The position numbers were made by a program, and so were the translations under genes. Below are positions 56,651-64,000 of a stretch of DNA of 64,000 nt, piece by piece. Below the pieces are notes generated by a model. The model saw nothing but the letters and a program-made list of their open reading frames with translations. It was not told the origin of the DNA and searched no databases. Within the stretch, counting starts at the first letter, position 1. Each line of letters begins with the position of its first letter. This DNA comes from Collinsella sp. OM04-5 (GTDB taxonomy: Bacteria; Actinomycetota; Coriobacteriia; Coriobacteriales; Coriobacteriaceae): assembly GCF_003439125.1 (NCBI RefSeq), contig NZ_QSUU01000003.1, forward strand, positions 92,253 through 156,252. Direction: 5' to 3'.

Positions 56651-57409
56651 TCACTCCTCGCTCTGTGAATACGAAGCGTCCAGGATCTCCTGCGCGTACG
56701 CGCGCTCCTCTACCGTAAGTCGTGCCGTCTCGATAAGATCGGGACGCCAACGACAGGTACGCTCGATGGCGTTTTTGCGACGCCAGGCATCGACCTTGGC
56801 ATGGTCGCCGCTTACGAGCACTGGAGGCACGCCCTCGCCATTGAACTCGGCGGGGCGGGTGTACTGCGCGTACTCGAGCAGGCCACCGTCCTCGGCGGTC
56901 GAGAAAGACTCGTCCACGTTGCTCATCTCGTCGCCCAAGGCTCCGGGAATGAGCCGTACGACGGCATCGGCCACGACCATAGCGGGCAGCTCGCCGCCTG
57001 TGAGCACGTAGTCGCCGATCGACAGACGCTCATCGGCATACGCATATGCGCGCTCGTCGACGCCCTCGTAACGGCTGCACACAAACAGCAGGCGCTCGCT
57101 TTTGAGCAGGCGCTCGGCCACATGCTGCGTAAAGGGCTCCCCGCAGGGGGTGAAGAACACCACGGTGGGCTTGGGACCCTCGGAGCTGATGGCCTCGATT
57201 GCCTCGGCAATGGGCTCGACCTTCATGAGCATGCCCTGCCCGCCGCCATACGGCTCGTCATCGACAGTGCGATGGCGATCGTGCGTCCAGTCACGCAGGT
57301 TATACGCCTTAAAATCAAAAAGGCCGGCCTTGCGGGCGCGGCCCAAAATCGACGTGGACATGACGGGCTCAAACATCTCGGGAAAGACCGAAAGGGTCTC
57401 TATCAGCAT
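56651..57409 (-). CDS. trmD: tRNA (guanine-37-N1)-methyltransferase
   Basis: SAM-dependent enzyme of the SPOUT (trefoil-knot) class that makes m1G37. Seen: METLSVFPEMF-like start, DEPYGGGQGMLMKVEPI and the knot region YEGVDERAYAYADERLSIGDYVLTGGELPA. 252 residues. GGGAGGACAGC precedes the ATG. Lies in the rpsP-khpA-rimM-trmD order typical of bacteria, followed here by lepB. Confidence 0.96.
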   Translation of the reverse strand: MLIETLSVFPEMFEPVMSTSILGRARKAGLFDFKAYNLRDWTHDRHRTVDDEPYGGGQGMLMKVEPIAEAIEAISSEGPKPTVVFFTPCGEPFTQHVAERLLKSERLLFVCSRYEGVDERAYAYADERLSIGDYVLTGGELPAMVVADAVVRLIPGALGDEMSNVDESFSTAEDGGLLEYAQYTRPAEFNGEGVPPVLVSGDHAKVDAWRRKNAIERTCRWRPDLIETARLTVEERAYAQEILDASYSQSEE

Positions 57410-57419
57410 GCTGTCCTCC

Positions 57420-57941
57420 CTACTTGTCCATATCGATCAAGCCGTCCATAACGTGGACGAAAATTGTTCCTGTGTCGGGAAAATCGAGCACAACCTGCTC
57501 GATCACGGGAATCAGCACCTCGCCGTACCGATCGCCCTCGACAACCCAAACATCGTTGGCGGGCGTCGACATGATCTCGACAATCGTACCGAGCGAGCCA
57601 AAGCGCTCATCGACCACCTCGCGACCCATAAGGTCGGTATAGGCGGCGTCGAGCGAATCGAGCTCGAAGTCGTCACGATTGGCCAGCACATAGCATCCGG
57701 TGATGCCCTCAGCGGCCGTCAAGTCATCTATGCCCTCAAACGAGACCAGATCGCCATCGCCCGTATCGGTGACGGACACGACCGTGCAAAAACGGTCGCG
57801 CTTGAGCGCCGGCGGCGTCAAGGCGACACGCATACCCGGCTCCAATACAGAAGGAAGCCCCCGCAGCGGCTGCGCGAGGACCTCCCCCTTCCTTCCGTGC
57901 GGCTTGACCACACGGGCGATGTTTTTGTACTGGGACCTCAA
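57420..57941 (-). CDS. rimM: Ribosome maturation factor RimM
   Basis: Assists maturation of the 30S head by binding S19. Seen: N-terminal RimM domain with ARVVKPHGRKGEV and a C-terminal PRC-barrel. 173 residues. The only possible start upstream of the conserved region is TTG at 57941, with a weak AGGA, because a stop codon lies just before; expression may rely on coupling with khpA, whose stop is 5 bases upstream. Confidence 0.9.
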   Translation of the reverse strand: MRSQYKNIARVVKPHGRKGEVLAQPLRGLPSVLEPGMRVALTPPALKRDRFCTVVSVTDTGDGDLVSFEGIDDLTAAEGITGCYVLANRDDFELDSLDAAYTDLMGREVVDERFGSLGTIVEIMSTPANDVWVVEGDRYGEVLIPVIEQVVLDFPDTGTIFVHVMDGLIDMDK

Positions 57942-57945
57942 GGTC

Positions 57946-58230
57946 CTAGCCCAGAACCTCTACCTCGACAGCTGTGTCGAGGCGAGCGGCCAGTGCACGG
58001 GCGAGCGTGCGAATGGCCTTGATGGTACGGCCACGACGGCCGATGACCTTAGCGACGTCATCCTCGGCAACCGAAACCTCAATCGTAGAGGCGTCGTCAC
58101 CATCGATGACCTCGAGGCTCACGGAATCCGGGTCGTCGACGATCTGAACAACGAGATATTCGACGAGATCGGCGATGCGATCTGAGAGCATTGCCTCACC
58201 CTCGAGCTGTGCAGCGTCAACCTCAGGCAC
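57946..58230 (-). CDS. khpA: KH-domain RNA-binding protein KhpA
   Basis: 94-residue single KH-domain protein. Seen: EYLVVQIVDDPDSVSLEV strand and the GxxG loop as VIGRRGRTIKAIRTLARA. Proteins of this type pair with KhpB in Gram-positive bacteria and affect cell elongation and RNA stability. Always next to rpsP in such genomes. GTG start with GAGGAG formed by the last codons of rpsP. Confidence 0.9.
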   Translation of the reverse strand: MPEVDAAQLEGEAMLSDRIADLVEYLVVQIVDDPDSVSLEVIDGDDASTIEVSVAEDDVAKVIGRRGRTIKAIRTLARALAARLDTAVEVEVLG

Positions 58231-58233
58231 GAT

Positions 58234-58575
58234 TTACTCCTCGGCGCCCTCAGCGGCCTCAGCGGCAGCCTTAGCGGCCTCGGCCTCTTTGGCGAGCTGC
58301 TTCTTGGACTTCTTGACGACGGTCTCGGTCTTCTCGCCCTCGTTAGCGGCCTTGACCAGAGCGGCGACGGCGTCGGTGAGCTGAGCGCCCTTGGACTGCC
58401 AGTCAGCAATCTTCTCGAGGTCGAGGTTGATGGTCTTGGGGGCGGTCATCGGGTTGTAGCGGCCAACCTCCTCGATGATACGACCGTCACGCGGGGCGCG
58501 GGAATCGGCGACGACGACACGGTAGTACGGACGCTTCTTAGCGCCGTGACGAGCAAGGCGAATCTTGACTGCCAA
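58234..58575 (-). CDS. rpsP: Small ribosomal subunit protein bS16
   Basis: 30S assembly protein. Seen: [25 protein letters not shown] start and GRYNPM. 113 residues including an Ala/Glu/Lys-rich C-terminal tail. A TTG initiator with GGAGGAG 5 nt upstream was chosen because no ATG or GTG precedes the conserved start; the longer open frame is unrelated to the family. Confidence 0.94.
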   Translation of the reverse strand: MAVKIRLARHGAKKRPYYRVVVADSRAPRDGRIIEEVGRYNPMTAPKTINLDLEKIADWQSKGAQLTDAVAALVKAANEGEKTETVVKKSKKQLAKEAEAAKAAAEAAEGAEE

Positions 58576-58704
58576 AGGAAACTCCTCCAACCAAGCAGCT
58601 TTAGGCTGCAACTACAAACAAACAGTTGAACATAATACGCCATCGACGCGGGCAGGTGAAGTCCGTGAGACCAACTTCTTCGGTGTAGTCGAGGGCAAAT
58701 CCAT

Positions 58705-58732
58705 ATCTTAGACAAGAATTCGCGATTTGCAA
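58705..58732 (-). promoter_or_regulatory. Promoter of the rpsP operon
   Basis: Minus strand -35 TTGCAA (58727-58732), 16-bp spacer, -10 TAAGAT (58705-58710). Gives a leader of about 125 nt before rpsP. Confidence 0.55.
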
Positions 58733-58764
58733 GCACATACACGCACCCCACATGAGCTGCGCGG

Positions 58765-58770
58765 TATACT
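58765..58770 (+). promoter_or_regulatory. -10 element of dinB implying a leaderless mRNA
   Basis: TATACT ends 6 bases before the dinB ATG. A transcript starting at the usual distance would begin at or next to the ATG. No clear -35 hexamer. Confidence 0.5.
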
Positions 58771-58776
58771 CATGAC

Positions 58777-60033
58777 ATGGAAAGACGCGAACATACATAC
58801 GGTTATGAGGATGCTGCGGGCGTCACGCCGCCGCCCTGGACGGGTCCGGCGGTGGGCCTGATGGACCTCGATGCATTTTTTGCGAGCGTGGAGATGCTCG
58901 ATCATCCCGAATGGCGCGGCAAACCGCTCATCGTGGGCGGAGACGCCGAATCACGCGGCGTCGTGTCCACGTGCTCGTACGAGGCACGTCGCTTTGGTGT
59001 GCATTCTGCCATGGCCTCGGCCGAGGCGCGGCGTCTGTGCCCACAGGCCATTTGGACGCATGGGCATTTCGATCGCTACCACGAGGTCAGCGCGCAGGTC
59101 ATGGCGATTCTCGCCGACGAGACCCCGCGCGTTGAGCGCGTATCCATCGACGAGGCCTTTATCGATATCACGCCGGGCCGCTTTGCGCCCGAAGACCCGC
59201 TACTGGTTGCGCGGCGTATAAGCGACCGCGTGGCAGCGCTGGGAGTGACCTGCTCCATTGGCGTGGGCTGCAACAAGACGGTCGCAAAGATCGCAAGCGA
59301 ACGGGACAAGCCGTTTGGGCTGACCATCGTGCGCCCCGGAACCGAGCAGCGCTTTTTGGCCGCGCTGCCGGTATCTGCCATGAGCGGAATCGGGCGTTCA
59401 GCCGAGGAGCGACTGCGTCGCATGCGCGTCTATACGCTCGGCGAGCTTTCACGCGCGCCAGAGTCCACCCTGGCTGCAATCTTTGGCGTGAATGGCGAGC
59501 GCATGCGTCAACGTGCTTTGGGGCTCGAAGTATCCGAGGTCACCAGCCTGGAAGAGGAACGTGAAGTTAAATCAGTGAGCAATGAGCGCACCTTTGCGAA
59601 GGATTTGACTGAGCGTGGGGATATCGAGGCGGCGATCGCGCTGCTCGGCGAGTCGGTTGGGCGGCGCCTGCGCCGTCAGGGGCTGACAGGCGGAACCGTA
59701 ACGCTCAAGCTCAAGTATTCCTATGGCAGCGGACGCACGGCACAGCGCCGCTTGCCCCACCCCACCGACGACGAGAATATCTTTGTGGCCGTAGCGCTCG
59801 AGCTGCTCGACAATATCTGGCAAGAAGGCATGCACGTGCGTCTGGCGGGTATCGGCATGAGCGATTTCAACCACCAAGGCGGTATCCAAACCGACCTGTT
59901 CTGCAAGATCGATGACCGCGGAGCGCAATCCAGCGACCGCCGCGACCTCTCCGTCGCTATCGACGCCGTCCGGGACAAATTCGGCGACACCGCCCTATCC
60001 TTCGGCCGCCAATCCCGCTTCTCCCCCCAATGA
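58777..60033 (+). CDS. dinB: DNA polymerase IV
   Basis: Y-family translesion polymerase. Seen: catalytic MDLDAFFASVE (about residues 29-39), SIDEAFIDIT, the thumb with GIGRSAEERL, and the little-finger domain. 418 residues. The ATG chosen has no ribosome binding site in front of it, which fits leaderless initiation; the next downstream Met lies at the catalytic motif, so the N-terminal 28 residues are either real or the start is at a later weak codon. It is the only plus-strand gene in the last 35 kb. Confidence 0.93.
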   Translation: MERREHTYGYEDAAGVTPPPWTGPAVGLMDLDAFFASVEMLDHPEWRGKPLIVGGDAESRGVVSTCSYEARRFGVHSAMASAEARRLCPQAIWTHGHFDRYHEVSAQVMAILADETPRVERVSIDEAFIDITPGRFAPEDPLLVARRISDRVAALGVTCSIGVGCNKTVAKIASERDKPFGLTIVRPGTEQRFLAALPVSAMSGIGRSAEERLRRMRVYTLGELSRAPESTLAAIFGVNGERMRQRALGLEVSEVTSLEEEREVKSVSNERTFAKDLTERGDIEAAIALLGESVGRRLRRQGLTGGTVTLKLKYSYGSGRTAQRRLPHPTDDENIFVAVALELLDNIWQEGMHVRLAGIGMSDFNHQGGIQTDLFCKIDDRGAQSSDRRDLSVAIDAVRDKFGDTALSFGRQSRFSPQ

Positions 60034-60047
60034 TTTGCGTTTTGGGC

Positions 60048-60089
60048 AAAAAGAAAGCCGGGCAGCTGCAGGTAGTGCAACTGCCCGGC
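60048..60089 (-). terminator. Rho-independent terminator after rsfS
   Basis: 9-bp stem GCCGGGCAG/CTGCCCGGC (60057-60065 with 60081-60089) followed on the minus strand by TTTCTTTTT. It lies between convergent dinB and rsfS and may serve both. Confidence 0.82.
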
Positions 60090-60134
60090 GAACGGTAGAG
60101 GGTGGCTCTAGAGAAGCCCTGCCCAAATAAGGTC

Positions 60135-60590
60135 CTAAAGGAGATTGAGGGGGAGCTGGGGAGCGTCGCCCCAGAGCTTCTCGAGGCGGTAGTAGTCGCG
60201 GGCCTCAGGGGTGAAGACGTGGACGACAACCGAGCCGTAATCCATGAGCATCCAGGTCTTCTGCTCGCGGCCCTCGATGGAGAACGGGTGCTCACCGCAG
60301 GCCTCGGCAACCTTCTCCTCGATCTCGTCGACGATAGAATCGACCTGACGGTTGTTGGTACCGGTGGCGATCACAAAGTAATCGCACACGTCGGAGAGCT
60401 CGGTCAGATCGAGCACCTGCACGTCCTCGCCCTTCTTGTCGTAGGCGGCCTGCGCGGCGGCGCGGGCGACATCCTCGGCGGCGACACCGCTCGCGGACAG
60501 CGAGGCAGCGGTGCGGTCGGACGTGGCAACGAAGCTCTTGTGCTCCACACCTTCAAGAATCTGCTCGTCGGTCATGGTCTCATCGGCCAT
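60135..60590 (-). CDS. rsfS: Ribosomal silencing factor RsfS
   Basis: Binds L14 and blocks subunit joining in starvation. Seen: VQVLDLTELSDVCDYFVIATG and WMLMDYGSVVVHVFTPEARDYYRLE. 151 residues with an N-terminal extension of about 35. AAGAGG precedes the ATG. The nadD-yqeK-rsfS order is conserved in Gram-positive bacteria. Confidence 0.94.
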   Translation of the reverse strand: MADETMTDEQILEGVEHKSFVATSDRTAASLSASGVAAEDVARAAAQAAYDKKGEDVQVLDLTELSDVCDYFVIATGTNNRQVDSIVDEIEEKVAEACGEHPFSIEGREQKTWMLMDYGSVVVHVFTPEARDYYRLEKLWGDAPQLPLNLL

Positions 60591-60618
60591 GGAATACCTC
60601 TTTCTAGACACACCCGAG

Positions 60619-61227
60619 CTAGCGCAGCTGGGCGTAATGGTTGTAAATCGTAATAGCCGTGGGATAAAGATAGCGCCCGGACTGGATCACGTAGACCAGA
60701 CCCTGCGCAAAACAGGAGAAGAACAACTCGTCAAGCGTCGACTCCCCCACCATCTTGCGCAGCGCGATGGCATAATCACCATGGCGGTTGGGCTCGATGG
60801 CATCGGCCACAAAGACCACCATATCGAGCGGCGTCATGTCGCAGGCGCCAACGGTGTGACGGTCGACAGCCTGGAAAACAGCAGGCGACAACTCGGGGAA
60901 AAGCTGCGGAAGCTCATAGGCGGCAACAGGACCATGCAAAAGCGGCGTCGCGGCGGAAGGAGAGCCGGCAATCTTAATGCCGTAATGCAGAGCGCGCGTA
61001 ACCAGCTCGTCGTCGGAGAGCACTTTGTCCCAGTCGTGGATCAGACCGGCAGCAGCGGCATCAAAGCGGTCAACGCCGTAGACCTCGGCCAGATGAAGTG
61101 CGGTCTCGGCAACACCCAGCGAATGCACATAGCGCTTGCGCTTATCCTTCATTCGAACATCGAGCAGCTCTTGAATGCGCTTGAGCAGCGCGCGCTCATC
61201 GCCTTCAAACTGATCCTCTACCGACAA
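60619..61227 (-). CDS. yqeK: HD-domain hydrolase YqeK (diadenosine tetraphosphatase family)
   Basis: Metal-dependent phosphohydrolase; relatives cleave Ap4A symmetrically. Seen: HSLGVAETALHLAEVYG, the HD motif in GLIHDWDK, LLHGPVAAYE and DRHTVG. 202 residues. TTG start with GGGGGT upstream. Lies between nadD and rsfS. Confidence 0.88.
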   Translation of the reverse strand: MSVEDQFEGDERALLKRIQELLDVRMKDKRKRYVHSLGVAETALHLAEVYGVDRFDAAAAGLIHDWDKVLSDDELVTRALHYGIKIAGSPSAATPLLHGPVAAYELPQLFPELSPAVFQAVDRHTVGACDMTPLDMVVFVADAIEPNRHGDYAIALRKMVGESTLDELFFSCFAQGLVYVIQSGRYLYPTAITIYNHYAQLR

Positions 61228-61239
61228 CGTAGACCCCCA

Positions 61240-61917
61240 TCACTCAAAATCTTCTTGACCCAGATCGGTATACAGCCCGCGTTTGCGAATATAGCCGAGC
61301 ACGGACTCGCTCGTAAGATAGCGCACGCTCATGCCACGGGCAACTCGCTTGCGAATGTTGGTCGAGCTAATCGCCAGCGCCGGAATCTGGATATAACGCA
61401 CGTCAAACGGCAGGCCCGACTCTTTGATTCGCGCGCGAGCAGTATCGATATCAAAGCCCGGTCGCGTCGCCGCAATAAACGTGGCAAGCTCGGCGATTCG
61501 GTCGGCATCATGCCAGGTCACAATATCGATAATCGCGTCGGCGCCCGTAATAAAGTAGAGCTTTACCTGAGGCGGGTAAAAGTCGCGAAGGGCATGAAGC
61601 GTATCGGCCGTATAGGTCACGCCCGGACGGTCGATCTCGAATCGGCTCGCCAAAAAAGCCGGATTCGCAGCGGTGGCGAGGACCGTCATGGCATAACGAT
61701 CCTCGGCAGGCGTCACCGGTTTGTCGAGCTTAAAGGCGGGAGAGCCGGCCGGCATAAAGAGCACGGCGTCCAAGTCGAGCGACTCGCGCGCCTGCTCGGC
61801 GGTAACCAAGTGCCCGTAATGAATCGGGTCGAAGGTGCCACCCATAATGCCAAGCCGAAACTCCTGCCCATCCTTGATAGGCAGCTCAGGCAGACCAATT
61901 CCACCGCGCAGCGACAT
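61240..61917 (-). CDS. nadD: Nicotinate-nucleotide adenylyltransferase
   Basis: Makes deamido-NAD from nicotinate mononucleotide and ATP. Seen: GIMGGTFDPIHYGHLVTAEQA with the HxGH motif and SSTNIRKRVARGMSVRYL near the C-terminus (the ISxTxxR-type motif). 225 residues. Starts 3 bases after obg. Confidence 0.94.
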   Translation of the reverse strand: MSLRGGIGLPELPIKDGQEFRLGIMGGTFDPIHYGHLVTAEQARESLDLDAVLFMPAGSPAFKLDKPVTPAEDRYAMTVLATAANPAFLASRFEIDRPGVTYTADTLHALRDFYPPQVKLYFITGADAIIDIVTWHDADRIAELATFIAATRPGFDIDTARARIKESGLPFDVRYIQIPALAISSTNIRKRVARGMSVRYLTSESVLGYIRKRGLYTDLGQEDFE

Positions 61918-61920
61918 AGC

Positions 61921-63402
<1,482 letters not shown>

Positions 63403-63405
63403 CTA

Positions 63406-63449
63406 CAAAAAGAGGGAGACCCTTGAATCCTAAAACTCAAGTGCCTCCC
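63406..63449 (-). terminator. Imperfect terminator between rpmA and obg
   Basis: GGGAG/CTCCC outer and CTTGA/TCAAG inner stems interrupted by small loops, followed on the minus strand by a T-rich run. Likely partial termination that lowers obg relative to the ribosomal protein genes. Confidence 0.6.
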
Positions 63450-63474
63450 ACATATGTGCTCTATGAAGGGTGAA

Positions 63475-63732
63475 TTACGCGTTCGCGAGCGGGCGTACGC
63501 TGACCCTGTGCTTGATACCCTTGTGGAACTCAACGGTACCGTCGACCAGCGCGAACAGCGTGTCGTCCTTGCCACGGCCAACGTTCTCACCCGGGTGGAT
63601 GTGCGTGCCGTGCTGACGGACGAGAATCGTGCCCGTGGTTACCGTCTGGCCGGCATAGCGCTTCGTGCCAAGGCGCTGACCGCGGGAGTCACGGCCATTA
63701 CGGGAGGAACCGAGTCCTTTTTTGTGTGCCAT
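63475..63732 (-). CDS. rpmA: Large ribosomal subunit protein bL27
   Basis: 50S protein whose N-terminal tail reaches the peptidyl transferase centre. Seen: [22 protein letters not shown] start. 85 residues. The N-terminus begins directly with AHKKG and has no cleavable extension of the Bacillota type, so no Prp protease is needed. Lies between rplU and obg. Confidence 0.96.
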   Translation of the reverse strand: MAHKKGLGSSRNGRDSRGQRLGTKRYAGQTVTTGTILVRQHGTHIHPGENVGRGKDDTLFALVDGTVEFHKGIKHRVSVRPLANA

Positions 63733-63765
63733 TGTGTATACCTACTCTTTCGTTACGAGTGTAAT

Positions 63766-64000
63766 CTACTCGGCGACGGGAGCCTCGGCAACAGCCTCGG
63801 CCTCTGCCTTGACAGCCTTCTTGGCGCGGGACGTAGCCTGGACCTTCACGATCTTCAGCTTGGTGAGCTGCTGACGGTGACCCTTCAGACGACGATAGCG
63901 CTTACGCTTGTGGAACTTGAAGACCAGCTGCTTCTCGCCCTTGAACTGCTCAACGATCTGAGCGGTAACCTTGGCCTTGGCCAGCTTGTCGGGATCGGTG
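63766..64000 (-). CDS. rplU: Large ribosomal subunit protein bL21 (5' part outside the window)
   Basis: C-terminal part of L21. Seen on the minus strand: KVTAQIVEQFKGEKQLVFKF, then KRKRYRRLKGHRQQLTKLKI, the L21 signature, and an Ala/Glu/Lys/Val-rich tail ending AEAPVAE. The gene runs off the right edge. It is the first gene of the usual rplU-rpmA-obg order. Confidence 0.93.
   Translation of the reverse strand, partial: TDPDKLAKAKVTAQIVEQFKGEKQLVFKFHKRKRYRRLKGHRQQLTKLKIVKVQATSRAKKAVKAEAEAVAEAPVAE

Overview
This GC-rich 64 kb window reads as chromosomal core genome of an anaerobic, gut-type actinobacterium of the class Coriobacteriia, most like Collinsella (inference from protein character). 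Pointers are the actinobacterial-type integration host factor (mIHF), a fermentative AdhE, pyruvate phosphate dikinase with its regulatory protein, non-mevalonate isoprenoid genes, InlB-type repeats in a cell-wall protein carrying an LAxTG sorting motif, and frequent GTG/TTG starts. Most genes lie on the minus strand. Exceptions are rpmB, adhE and its neighbour, one IS element, and dinB.

Layout, 5' to 3' on the plus strand. 0-5.3 kb: lepA-dusB-hemW-dnaJ, read leftwards; the DnaJ is truncated and ends in membrane segments. 5.3-10 kb: rpsT, then the competence operon comEA-comEC-holA. 10-12.5 kb: mIHF-gmk-rpoZ-thiI. 12.6-18.2 kb: a complete de novo pyrimidine operon pyrR-B-C-K-D-F behind a probable PyrR attenuator. 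18.4-29 kb is the accessory part: rpmB, a decayed IS3-family element, a 1212-residue LAxTG surface protein with four near-identical 246-bp repeats and a G9 tract near its 5' end, adhE, a phosphotransferase-family kinase, and an intact IS3-family element inserted in the loop of a terminator.

29-37.4 kb: pyrH-frr-uppS-cdsA-dxr-rseP-ispG-proS (nucleotide, translation, lipid and isoprenoid genes in one run). 37.5-39.3 kb: rpsB-tsf with a structured leader. 39.4-44.6 kb: yraN-comM-dprA-trmFO-xerC, a second competence-associated operon. 44.7-46.1 kb: rplS and rnhB. 46.1-48.9 kb: a secreted protein with an aerolysin-like pore-forming region. 49-53 kb: ppdK and ppsR. 53-56 kb: glyQ-glyS. 56-58.6 kb: rpsP-khpA-rimM-trmD-lepB. 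58.8-60 kb: dinB. 60.1-64 kb: rplU-rpmA-obg-nadD-yqeK-rsfS.

The most interesting regulatory signal is a 20-bp element, identical at 19 positions, 72-76 nt upstream of the first genes of the two competence-associated operons (comEA-comEC-holA and yraN-comM-dprA). It is built of direct repeats one helical turn apart and is a candidate competence operator for a lineage in which competence control is, to my knowledge, undescribed. Other points of note are the possible phase-variable surface protein, the aerolysin-like protein, the self-insulating IS element, and an XerC reading frame that continues past every standard start codon.
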